DNA from: Planctomycetota bacterium
GTDB taxonomy: Bacteria > Planctomycetota > Phycisphaerae > Phycisphaerales > UBA1924
DNA: 64,000 bases
Direction: 5' to 3'
Assembly: GCA_963204725.1 (NCBI GenBank)
Contig: CAUJHH010000040.1
Location: forward strand, 1 to 64,000
In this document: piece after piece, positions 33,909 to 41,420 of the stretch
Numbering within the stretch: the stretch's first letter is position 1
How the letters are laid out: each line of letters begins with the position of its first letter
Notes under the pieces: generated by a model
Databases searched by the model: none
What the model was told of the DNA's origin: nothing
The model's input: the letters and a program-made list of their open reading frames with translations, nothing else
Made by a program: the position numbers and the translations under genes

Positions 33909-34778
33909 CTAGGCACCACGCTGCCCGATCACATCGAAGACAGGCGGCAGCAGCATGAACGCATTGGGATCCGCCGAAACCTCCGCCCAGCAGGCGAAGA
34001 ACGCGTCGGCGTCGGACTGCGTGATCTCGTTCATCTGGACGAGGCGCGGGACGAAAGACTGCCAGAAAGTCGTCGGCCAGTTCCAGATCGTGGAACCCGG
34101 TCGAGCCATCCGGTTGTGGGAATCGAGGTGCGTGACGGTCAGCCCTGCCCGCGACATCATGCCGGGGAGCGCGCCGACAAGGTCCGGGTTGCCGCCGCGT
34201 GCGCGCCAAGATCGGGCCACCGCATCGATGATCTTGGAGAACGGGGCACGCTTTGGGGCGAGGGTCATCCGCTCATAGTCGAAGTAGTCCTGCACAACGA
34301 ATCGGCCGCCGGGTTTCAGCAGTTTCGTCACGTCGCGGACCACGGCCTCTGGATCCTTCACGAAGCAGAGCACCCAACGAGCGTACGCCATATCGAATGA
34401 GCCGAGCGGGCTTGCCTCCCCGGTCCCAGCGTTGCGGGCGAGCACGTCGGCGATCTGCTGCACATCGCCTACATATGCCCTTACCGTCGGCGCGGGACGC
34501 GACTCTGCCGACGAGTTCAGGTGCGAGATGAAGGGCACGGACTCATCCACCCCCACCACGCGTCCGGCCGGGCCGGCGATATGTGCCAGATCGAATGTCG
34601 CGTAGCCGGGGCCACACCCGACATCCAGAATCGACTGCCCCGGCGCGATCCGCGCCTTGGCCCATGCCTCGTGTGCCGCGGCGGACCAGAGCCGGTGCTG
34701 GAAACCAAGCCGCCACAGCTCCGCGGCGTCGGTTCCGAGGATGTATTCGGGGGTAGAAGCGTGCGTGGTGTGTGACAT
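33909..34778 (-). CDS. SAM-dependent methyltransferase
   Basis: 289 residues. Class I methyltransferase core: motif I ILDVGCGPGYATFDLAHI, acidic VVGVDES, and DMAYARWVLCFVKDPEAVVRDVTKLLKPGGRFVVQDYFDY. It lacks UbiE- or CbiT-specific signatures and its substrate is unknown. Start at 34778 (MSHTTHAS) is preferred; an in-frame ATG at 34850 would overlap the divergent transporter's likely start. TACCCT nine bases before the ATG may be its -10. Confidence 0.85.
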   Translation of the reverse strand: MSHTTHASTPEYILGTDAAELWRLGFQHRLWSAAAHEAWAKARIAPGQSILDVGCGPGYATFDLAHIAGPAGRVVGVDESVPFISHLNSSAESRPAPTVRAYVGDVQQIADVLARNAGTGEASPLGSFDMAYARWVLCFVKDPEAVVRDVTKLLKPGGRFVVQDYFDYERMTLAPKRAPFSKIIDAVARSWRARGGNPDLVGALPGMMSRAGLTVTHLDSHNRMARPGSTIWNWPTTFWQSFVPRLVQMNEITQSDADAFFACWAEVSADPNAFMLLPPVFDVIGQRGA

Positions 34779-34884
34779 GCGGAGAAGAGGGTAGCGGACA
34801 TGGCGAATCCGCCGCAGGCGATCTTTCGCCTCTCCTTGTCCGGTGCCCACAGCCAGTCAACACTCGCACGTGACCGACACCGGC

Positions 34885-36351
34885 ATGGATGCTCAGGGAC
34901 CGAGCCAGAAGGAGACTTCGCCGGAAGGCGTCGTTGCGTCGGGGGGTGGCGATCTGATCAGCCGCATCGCCGGCCCGGTGATCCGCGGAGCGGCCCAGGC
35001 CGGGGGCTCGTTCCACCCGAAGAACATGCCGCGCATGGCGCGGGCCAACTACATCAAAGAGATCACGGCGACGTCGATGCTGCCGTTCATTCTCGCGCCG
35101 GTCGAGGGGGGCATCGCCGGCGTGCTCGTGCGCACCGGCTTCGAGGGCGTGGTCGAGCCGGTTCTCCTGAACTACATCGTCGCGATCGTCACCGCGGCTC
35201 CCGCCTTCGCAAACATCACAAGTTTCATCTGGGTTCGCGCCAGCCATGGGCGCGACAAGATCCGGTTCCTGACCGCGGCCCTCTCGACGATGGCCCTGCT
35301 CGTCGTCTTGATCGGGCTCATGCCGCGGAGCGCGATGGGGCTCTACCTGACGGCCGTGGCGACCGTGCTCTCGCGCGTCTGCTGGGCCGGGTTCCTCACC
35401 ATGCGTTCCACCGTCTGGGGGCGCAACTACCCGCGTGCCGCACGGGGACGCGTCACAGGCAAACTCTCCACCGTCCAGGTCTCGATCATTGCCGTTCTGG
35501 GCCTCGGCCTCGGCGCGATGATGGAGTGGAACCCCGACGCCCGACACGTGCTGCTCCCCCTCGGCGCCATGATCGGCGCGGGCGGGATCTGGATGTGGTC
35601 GCGCGTGCGTGTGCGCGGGCGCGTCGCGTTCAAGCGCGTCGAGATGCTCGATATCGGCAAGGACCGCCCCAGCTTCAACCCCATGAGCGTGGTGCAGGTC
35701 CTCATCACCGACCGCAAGTACGCGTGGTTCATGCTCTGCATGTTCCTGCTCGGAATCGGCAACCTCATGGTCGACGCGCCGCTCGTGATCGCGGTACGTG
35801 AGGAGTTCGGGGGCGGGTACGCCGCGGGCATCCTTGTCATGGCGACGCTCCCTCAGGCGATGATGCCGCTGGCGATTCCGTTCTGGGCGCGCCTGCTCGA
35901 CAAGGGCCACGTGGTGAAGTTTCGCTCAATCCACGCGTGGTTCTTCGTGGCGGCGACGCTCTGCCTCGTTGTCGCGTTCCGGCTCCATTTCTGGCCTCTC
36001 GTGGTCGCTGGCGTGCTGATCGAGGGCATCGCCTTCGGGGGCGGCGTGCTTGCGTGGAACCTCGGGCATCTGGACTTCGCGCCGGCCCACAAGGTCGCTC
36101 AGTACATGGGTGTCCACGTCACGCTGACCGGCGTGCGCGGCATCATCGGCCCGTTCGCGGCGGTCTGGATGTACGAGGCCTTCAAGGCCCGGCTCGGCGT
36201 TGGGGGCGGGAGCTGGGTTTTCCTCGTCTGCCTCGGATTCGCCATCGCGGGCTCGATCGGATTCGTCCGCCTCGCCCGGCAGATGGGCGGGGACAGCGTC
36301 ACCCGAGAGGGTCCGATCGAGGCGACTCCCCCCAGCAGGGCCCGCGAATGA
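34885..36351 (+). CDS. MFS-type membrane transporter
   Basis: About 488 residues from this start, roughly twelve membrane helices in two halves joined by a cytoplasmic loop with KRVEMLDIGKDRPSFN. Typical MFS short-loop basic motifs are weak, so substrate cannot be assigned. In-frame GTG starts at 34843 and 34870 exist; none has a Shine-Dalgarno. ATG at 34885 is my choice. NrdR follows 30 bases downstream on the same strand, but with its own promoter. Confidence 0.8.
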   Translation: MDAQGPSQKETSPEGVVASGGGDLISRIAGPVIRGAAQAGGSFHPKNMPRMARANYIKEITATSMLPFILAPVEGGIAGVLVRTGFEGVVEPVLLNYIVAIVTAAPAFANITSFIWVRASHGRDKIRFLTAALSTMALLVVLIGLMPRSAMGLYLTAVATVLSRVCWAGFLTMRSTVWGRNYPRAARGRVTGKLSTVQVSIIAVLGLGLGAMMEWNPDARHVLLPLGAMIGAGGIWMWSRVRVRGRVAFKRVEMLDIGKDRPSFNPMSVVQVLITDRKYAWFMLCMFLLGIGNLMVDAPLVIAVREEFGGGYAAGILVMATLPQAMMPLAIPFWARLLDKGHVVKFRSIHAWFFVAATLCLVVAFRLHFWPLVVAGVLIEGIAFGGGVLAWNLGHLDFAPAHKVAQYMGVHVTLTGVRGIIGPFAAVWMYEAFKARLGVGGGSWVFLVCLGFAIAGSIGFVRLARQMGGDSVTREGPIEATPPSRARE

Positions 36352-36369
36352 TGCGTTCCCCGAGTCTGG

Positions 36370-36375
36370 TATAGT
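36370..36375 (+). promoter_or_regulatory. -10 box TATAGT six bases before nrdR start (leaderless candidate)
   Basis: TATAGT, spacer CTCGGC, then GTG. No Shine-Dalgarno. Same geometry as at 16991, 48410, 48463 and 63629. Confidence 0.55.
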
Positions 36376-36381
36376 CTCGGC

Positions 36382-36870
36382 GTGATCTGCCCCTTCTGCG
36401 AGGTCGACAACGACAAGGTGATCGACAGCCGCGCGAGCGATGGCGGTCGTGTCATCCGCCGGCGGCGTGAGTGCGTCCACTGCAGCAAGCGATTCACGAC
36501 CTACGAGCGCGTCGAGCAGACCTCCCGTCTGATCGTGGTCAAGCGCGACGGCACCCACGTCCCCTTCGACCGGCAGAACATCCTCAAGGGCGTGATCGCG
36601 GCGTGCGGCAAGCGCGCGATCCCCGAAGAGGTCAAGGCCAAGATCGCCGAAGAGGTTGAAGAGGAACTCGTCCGCGACTTCGAGCGTGAGGCCCCGTCGC
36701 GTGTCATTGGCGAGCGCGTCATGCGCAAGCTCCTCGATGTCGACGAGGTCGCCTTCCTCCGCTTTGCGAGCGAGTACCACCAGTTCCAGTCTGTGGATGA
36801 CATGCGCCGGCAGCTCGACGAACTCTCGACCCGACCGCGCGAAGTCAAGAACCAGCAAAATCTGTTCTGA
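36382..36870 (+). CDS. nrdR: Transcriptional repressor NrdR
   Basis: 162 residues. Zn-ribbon plus ATP-cone repressor of ribonucleotide reductase genes. N-terminal MICPFC with CVHC forms the four-Cys ribbon (DSR motif: VIDSRASDGGRVIRRRREC), followed by RLIVVKRDGTHVPFDRQNILKGV, the ATP-cone. GTG start. No nrd gene or NrdR box recognised in the window. Converges with phhA. Confidence 0.96.
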   Translation: MICPFCEVDNDKVIDSRASDGGRVIRRRRECVHCSKRFTTYERVEQTSRLIVVKRDGTHVPFDRQNILKGVIAACGKRAIPEEVKAKIAEEVEEELVRDFEREAPSRVIGERVMRKLLDVDEVAFLRFASEYHQFQSVDDMRRQLDELSTRPREVKNQQNLF

Positions 36871-36925
36871 CCCTCGGCTCGGGGAAGATCGGCAGAGCCG
36901 GGCCGCGCCCCGTTGGCCTCTCCAG

Positions 36926-37900
36926 TTACCTTGCGCTGGCCATCTGCTGCTCAGCACGCTTCGCGAGAACCTGTTCCGCATACTCGTTCATGGCATCGCG
37001 GAGCTGCTCGAATGACTCCAGCACGTAGTAGATCGGCTGGAAGTGATGGATTTCAAAGTCGGTGTTGCAGATCCGGCGCATGTCGAACGGCCGCCACTCC
37101 GCGACGGGCCGCTCCTTGCAATCCGGAGCGCTCTGCCCCTTCTGCTCCCACGCACCCTTGAGGGCGTACTCGCTCTCTGAGTGGCTGGAGACGAGGCCGC
37201 TGCCGTACACCTTGACCTCGCCGTCCTCCCGGATCAGTCCGAACTCGACCGTGAACCAGAAGAGGCGTCCGAGTTCCTTCACCGACTGCTCGTCGTCGCA
37301 CAGCAGCGCTGCCTTGCCATAGGTCTGCAGGAAGTCGGCGAAGACCCGCAACGCGTGGAGCGGCACGTGCCCGAAAACATCATGGAAGATGTCCGGCTCG
37401 GGCAGGTAGTCCATGGTTTCGCGAGGCCGGATGAGCACGGTCGTCGGAAACTCGCGTTGCGCCAGGCACGCGAAAAAGCTCTTGGCGGGCAGGTACCCCG
37501 GCACGCCATAGGACGCCCAACTCGACTGCGCCCGAAGGAACTTGTTGATCCCGTCCAGCTTCGTGCCTTTGGGAACGATCTTGCCACCCGCGATCGTGAT
37601 GTCGCGATCGACCGTGAGATCGTCCAAGAGCGGGATCCGATCCCCCGTGAGCCGGAGGATCTTCATCCCCTCGATGAACTGTCTCGAGACCTGCTGCTCC
37701 AGCACGGTCCAGCGACGCTCGAAGAGATCACGCCAGACCTCGTGGTTCTCGCGCGTATACAGGTGGTAGTGCTGGGTGATGTAGAACCCATCGGCATCGA
37801 TCTGTTCCGCCGGCAGCGTCGCCGCGGCGTCGGCGTTCGCCTGCGCGATCACAGCCTCGTCGGAGTCGATGATGTTGTTGTAGCGGATGTCTGAACGCAT
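36926..37900 (-). CDS. phhA: Phenylalanine 4-monooxygenase
   Basis: 324 residues. Non-haem iron, pterin-dependent hydroxylation of Phe to Tyr. Iron ligands: His 173 and His 178 in FHDVFGHVPLH and Glu 219 in FWFTVEFGL. Other family segments: YLPAKSFFACLAQREFPTT and DYLPEPDIFHD. The catalytic domain is complete and the N-terminal regulatory ACT domain is absent, as in bacterial enzymes. No dehydratase for the pterin is near. Start ATG 37900 is followed by MRSDIRYNN. Confidence 0.95.
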   Translation of the reverse strand: MRSDIRYNNIIDSDEAVIAQANADAAATLPAEQIDADGFYITQHYHLYTRENHEVWRDLFERRWTVLEQQVSRQFIEGMKILRLTGDRIPLLDDLTVDRDITIAGGKIVPKGTKLDGINKFLRAQSSWASYGVPGYLPAKSFFACLAQREFPTTVLIRPRETMDYLPEPDIFHDVFGHVPLHALRVFADFLQTYGKAALLCDDEQSVKELGRLFWFTVEFGLIREDGEVKVYGSGLVSSHSESEYALKGAWEQKGQSAPDCKERPVAEWRPFDMRRICNTDFEIHHFQPIYYVLESFEQLRDAMNEYAEQVLAKRAEQQMASAR

Positions 37901-38104
37901 GGCATGGACTCCGATCCGTGGAGGGCGTGCATGTGACCGGTGATCCGGGAATTGTACGAGCCGGAACCGATCGGGACCGAGCGGGGCGGCCGGCGCGAAC
38001 CCCTTCGACGAGCGGTCGGGGCGGAGGCGATCGGGGCGCGCTCCCGATGCGTCTATCCCATCCCAGCGTGACGAAATGCCACCGTGAAATGCAGTTGCGG
38101 GGAC

Positions 38105-38134
38105 TTGCAAGCTCGCCAGCTCTGTTTGTATCTT
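38105..38134 (+). promoter_or_regulatory. Sigma-70-like promoter of the micro-protein pair
   Basis: TTGCAA (38105-38110), 18-base spacer, TATCTT (38129-38134), 38 bases before the ATG at 38173. GGGAGG then provides the ribosome site. Confidence 0.55.
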
Positions 38135-38172
38135 GACCGGGCCGGGCAAATGCGCCCTGCGGGAGGTTCACG

Positions 38173-38397
38173 ATGGCTATCGACCCGATGATGTACAAGA
38201 AGTACAGCGGCCGTTCCGGGGATCCTCACTCGAAAATGGGTGAAGCGCTTGCCAAGTCGAGTGCGCGATCCCAAAAGCTCTCATCAAGGGGCGACTCGGG
38301 AGGGGAAGGCGCGGTGTTCGGGCTGAAGGTCCAATGGTGGTTCAGCATCATCACCTCGATCCTTGCCCTGATTGTCCTCTTCATGATGGTGCTCTGA
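38173..38397 (+). CDS. Micro membrane protein, member A of a tandem paralogous pair
   Basis: 74 residues. N-terminal MAIDPMMYKKYSGRSGDP, a short polar middle with Ser/Arg, and one C-terminal membrane helix (WWFSIITSILALIVLFMMVL). No signal peptidase site, so a tail-anchored or N-in topology is likely. Shares its first 14 residues identically and much of the next 20 with the gene 25 bases downstream. Start has GGGAGG nine bases before. I know no family for it. Confidence 0.82.
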   Translation: MAIDPMMYKKYSGRSGDPHSKMGEALAKSSARSQKLSSRGDSGGEGAVFGLKVQWWFSIITSILALIVLFMMVL

Positions 38398-38422
38398 GCC
38401 ACTGCCCAGCGAGGGGCTCTCC

Positions 38423-38662
38423 ATGGCAATCGACCCGATGATGTACAAGAAGTACAGCGGTCGCACCGGCGACCCGTACTCGCGGATGGGTGCCGCGCTG
38501 GCCCAGAGCGATGCACAGACAAGCAATCGCGAGGCAACTCGCGCCGCGGGTGAGCGAAGATGGGTCTCCCCCGTGGAACGGCTCAAGGCACAGCTGATGG
38601 GCTGGGCCCTCGTCGCGGGACTCATCGGATTCGTCATCCTGCTCTGGGCGATCTTCGGCTGA
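38423..38662 (+). CDS. Micro membrane protein, member B of a tandem paralogous pair
   Basis: 79 residues. Same N-terminus (MAIDPMMYKKYSGRTGDPYS...MGAALAQS), a longer Arg/Glu-rich middle and a C-terminal membrane helix (MGWALVAGLIGFVILLWAIF). Member A and B align as MAIDPMMYKKYSGR[ST]GDP[HY]S[KR]MG.ALA. The charged middle and helix have diverged. Duplication followed by divergence is the simplest account. GAGGGG gives the ribosome site. Confidence 0.82.
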   Translation: MAIDPMMYKKYSGRTGDPYSRMGAALAQSDAQTSNREATRAAGERRWVSPVERLKAQLMGWALVAGLIGFVILLWAIFG

Positions 38663-38686
38663 TCCGCCGACCGAGACGATGCGATG

Positions 38687-38711
38687 CCGGTGCCGGTGCC
38701 GGTGCCGCTCT
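38687..38711. repeat. GCCGGT hexamer repeat
   Basis: Four copies of GCCGGT occur between the micro-protein pair and the amidohydrolase stop. Confidence 0.7.
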
Positions 38712-40027
38712 CAGCGTGTCCGCGTGGGCGCAAAGCATGCCATCGCCTCCGCCTCGGTCAGTGCCTGACCCGGCGCGATCGCCTCGGTCGCATCCATCCC
38801 GACCCGACGCCGATGCACCGCTGCCTGGACGCTGTCCTCCGCATCCGGCCTCACGATCGGCGTGTCCGAGCCGAACCAGAGCAGTTCTCCCGGGCGGCAG
38901 CCGGCATCCACCAACTCCCGAAGGGGCAGAACGCGCTCGAGCCGGTGCGGAAGCAGCCGGTGCAGCGCCTCAATGTCCGCGAGCAGGTGGCACGGCTGCA
39001 CACTCGCAACCACGCCGAGTTTGGCGAACCGCGGAACGTCGGCCCCATCGATCAGTTCCGCGTGCTCGATGCGAAGCCAGACCCGTCCTTGAGTTGCCGT
39101 CTGCTCCGCCGCATCGAGGCAGGCGCGGACCGCCGCATCGCCGATGGCATGGGCCGCGAGGTGCAGCCCGTGGACCTGGCAGACACGGACGGCATCCGCG
39201 ATCTCATCGACGGTCATCAGCGCGGTGCCCCGTGGGTGGGACGGGATCGGATCGGCGTACGGCAGGAGCACCGAGGCCGTGCGGCTGTTGATGGTCCCAT
39301 CCGTGAAGACCTTGCCTCCGGCGAGCATCACCTCGTCGGACTCCCACTTTGATCGCTCCGAGGCGATCCTGGGCAGCGATTCGACCAACGGGTAGAGCCA
39401 TACCGCGCACCTGAGGTCGCCGCTTCTTCGAAGGTCGGCCAGAACAGGACCGAGCCATTCGTGGCTCAGCATGTCGTGAACCTCGACGAACCCCTTGGCA
39501 GAGAGGTCCGCCAGCGCGAGCCGCACGTGCTCGCGTCGCTGGCCGTCGGTCGGTTCGGGAACACACGACCAAACAAGTCGAGTGGCCGATTCGAGGAGTA
39601 GGCCGGTTAGGTGACCCTCACGATCGCGCTCGATCACACCCCCCGCCGGGTCCGGCGTCTCCGCGCCGATCTGCGCAATTGACAGGGCCCGCGAGTTCGC
39701 ACCGAGGGCGTGATGATCAAAGCACCAGATCGCCAGCGGCCGATCCGGGCACACTCGATCAAGCTCGGCGAGCGTCGGCCAGCGGTGTTCCGGCCAGGAC
39801 TCGGGACGAACGGCCCGAGCAAGCAGCCAGCCCGGATCACCCTCGCTCGATGCCGCTCGTGCGAGTCGATCGAGACACTCATCAAGCGAGCGGCACTGGT
39901 CGAGAGCGACCATCGCAGCCGCCTGGCCGTGAGCGTGCAGATGGCAATGCGCCTCGCGAAGGAGAGGGCCCAGGCCGGACTTCGGCACGGATGAAGACGC
40001 TCGGGAAAGCGATTCGGAGTGGACCAT
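38711..40027 (-). CDS. Amidohydrolase-3 (YtcJ-like) family protein, shortened N-terminus
   Basis: 438 residues. Metal-dependent hydrolase with HCHLHAHG (HxH), Lys at GGKVFTDGTINSRT, HAIGDAAVR, RIEHAEL and GSDTPI carrying the final Asp. YtcJ proteins are usually 530-570 residues; this one begins almost at the HxH motif, so the N-terminal beta-sandwich strands are missing or reduced. Substrate unknown. It lies 11 bases after the HugZ-like gene, likely same operon. Confidence 0.85.
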   Translation of the reverse strand: MVHSESLSRASSSVPKSGLGPLLREAHCHLHAHGQAAAMVALDQCRSLDECLDRLARAASSEGDPGWLLARAVRPESWPEHRWPTLAELDRVCPDRPLAIWCFDHHALGANSRALSIAQIGAETPDPAGGVIERDREGHLTGLLLESATRLVWSCVPEPTDGQRREHVRLALADLSAKGFVEVHDMLSHEWLGPVLADLRRSGDLRCAVWLYPLVESLPRIASERSKWESDEVMLAGGKVFTDGTINSRTASVLLPYADPIPSHPRGTALMTVDEIADAVRVCQVHGLHLAAHAIGDAAVRACLDAAEQTATQGRVWLRIEHAELIDGADVPRFAKLGVVASVQPCHLLADIEALHRLLPHRLERVLPLRELVDAGCRPGELLWFGSDTPIVRPDAEDSVQAAVHRRRVGMDATEAIAPGQALTEAEAMACFAPTRTR

Positions 40028-40038
40028 GGCGTGCTTGG

Positions 40039-40704
40039 TCAGACCTGGGTCTGCTCAGGATCGAATGGGAGCAGCATCCCGGCGAAAGAGCGGAGCTCCT
40101 CCGGCGAGCGGGCGGCACGCTGGAACTTGTACCGCGCGATCCCGGTCGGCCCCTTCAGATCGATCCCCTCCGGATCGACCGAGAGCGCGACCGGGGTGTC
40201 CCCGTCGCGCAACCCGAGATTGAGATTCAAGAAACCGCACGCGCGTCCGAGCACCTTGCGATCGGCGTTGAGGGCGCGCCGGAGCGAAGCGGACTCGGTC
40301 GCAAAGGGATCTCGCAGGTCGATGTCCGGACCGTCGATGACGCTGGAGCCGAGGCGAGCCCCGTCGATCTTCAAGCGATAGAGACCGACCGGCTCGGGTG
40401 TTCCGTGTGCCGCGCGGAAGCGATCGGAGTCGGTGTCGGTCGCCGGGACCGAGGCGATGGGCAGAGCCAGGATCTGCAGCGAGTCGGCCGACTCGTCCGG
40501 CACGAACAGGGTCGCGCTCTCAAGCTCGAGCTCGTGCTCCGCCATCGGGACGATCAGCACGCCCCCGATCGGATCGATGACCGTTGGGCACGGTCGCACC
40601 TCGGAAGTAAGGAGGACCCCGGTCCGATGCGATCGGAGCACGGTCACGACGAGGTGGGCTTCGGGATGCGTGGGTATCGGTGGCACGCCGGGATTGTCGC
40701 ACAT
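40039..40704 (-). CDS. HugZ-like / DUF2470 C-terminal protein
   Basis: 221 residues. The C-terminal 80 residues (PVALSVDPEGIDLKGPTGIARYKFQRAARSPEELRSFAG) fit the DUF2470 domain found behind pyridoxamine-phosphate-oxidase-like split barrels in haem-handling HugZ proteins. The N-terminal half is beta-rich and plausible as the barrel. Haem or FMN binding is inferred, not seen. Start ATG 40704; the amidohydrolase follows. Confidence 0.6.
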   Translation of the reverse strand: MCDNPGVPPIPTHPEAHLVVTVLRSHRTGVLLTSEVRPCPTVIDPIGGVLIVPMAEHELELESATLFVPDESADSLQILALPIASVPATDTDSDRFRAAHGTPEPVGLYRLKIDGARLGSSVIDGPDIDLRDPFATESASLRRALNADRKVLGRACGFLNLNLGLRDGDTPVALSVDPEGIDLKGPTGIARYKFQRAARSPEELRSFAGMLLPFDPEQTQV

Positions 40705-40743
40705 CCGAACCGGTTTGGGGAGCCCGGAGGCACCCGATCACCG

Positions 40744-40778
40744 GAAAAAGGAGGAAGGCCGGGTTTCCCCGGCCTTCC
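40744..40778 (-). terminator. Strong hairpin with T-tract
   Basis: GGAAGGCCGGG (40753-40763) / CCCGGCCTTCC (40768-40778), loop TTTC, followed on the minus strand by TCCTTTTTCC. Second terminator behind the Lys-rich micro-protein. Confidence 0.75.
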
Positions 40779-40800
40779 AATCAGCGGCGCTCCGATGAGA

Positions 40801-40818
40801 TCGGGCCACACGGCCCGA
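40801..40818. repeat. Hairpin, first of two with the same arms
   Basis: TCGGGCC (40801-40807) / GGCCCGA (40812-40818). The same seven-base arms, in inverted order, form the next hairpin at 40845-40863. Confidence 0.55.
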
Positions 40819-40830
40819 CACAAAAATGAG

Positions 40831-40863
40831 AGAAAAACGTTTGTGGCCCGAGTCCTTCGGGCC
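40831..40863 (-). terminator. Terminator of the Lys-rich micro-protein
   Basis: GGCCCGA (40845-40851) / TCGGGCC (40857-40863), loop GTCCT, then on the minus strand ACAAACGTTTTTCTC. Twenty bases beyond the micro-protein stop. Confidence 0.7.
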
Positions 40864-40882
40864 TGTTCTCAGACTGGACGGA

Positions 40883-40972
40883 TTACTTCTTGGCGGCCTT
40901 CTTGGTCGCCTTCTTCTTGGCCTTCTTCTTGCCAGACTTCTTCACTGCCTTCTTTGCTTTCTTCTTAGCCAT
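40883..40972 (-). CDS. 29-residue Lys/Ala micro-protein, histone-tail-like
   Basis: Only 29 residues: MAKKKAKKAVKKSGKKK and so on, 17 Lys, 8 Ala, no acidic residue. It looks like the C-terminal tail of histone H1 or of extended HU proteins, standing alone. Evidence for reality: GAGGAG eight bases before the ATG, an own terminator with T-tract, and codon use AAG-rich and consistent with expression. Probable role: compact or bridge DNA or RNA. It could instead be the remnant of a longer HU-type gene. Confidence 0.7.
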   Translation of the reverse strand: MAKKKAKKAVKKSGKKKAKKKATKKAAKK

Positions 40973-41420
40973 GATGCGATCTCCTCGGTTCGTTCCGATC
41001 ACCGAAAGATGTTGCGCGCTTCGGAGCGCCGCGCGCTTGACGGACCATTCGGTCTCTGTATCGGACACACCGGCCGCCGTCCTTGAGCGAGTGGTGAGTC
41101 CGACTCTCCAGAGTCCTCGAACGCTCCGTCGCGTTCGATCTCGACGACGACTCGCACGCGCGTGTCTCCCGTCGATGCGCACATCCTCGCGATGTTGGTG
41201 GGGCCTTGTCAAGTCGGGTTTGCAATTGTGGAGATCGTGGTCGCGCTCGATCGAACCCGGAACGCGCCGCGCCGGTCGCCGATGCGCGACCGGTCTCGCT
41301 CCCCGACGCGCACGGCATCACTTCCGATGACCCGGCGCGCTTCGGCCTCTCAGCGTTCGCGCGACGCCTCGCTCCGATCCCGCGCCGCCTCTAGACTCAC
41401 CGCGATCCAAAGGAGTTTCC
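40973..41420 (+). other. Intergenic region between Lys-rich micro-protein and M16-like gene
   Basis: 448 bases without a credible gene; several frames are open but Arg/Ser-biased. It holds the micro-protein ribosome site (40977-40986), a TAGACT -10 (41392-41397) and AAAGGAG before the M16-like ATG. A long leader for the micro-protein is possible. Confidence 0.45.
41392..41397 (+). promoter_or_regulatory. -10-like box TAGACT
   Basis: CTAGACTCACC, 24 bases before the ATG at 41421, followed by AAAGGAG. Confidence 0.5.
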
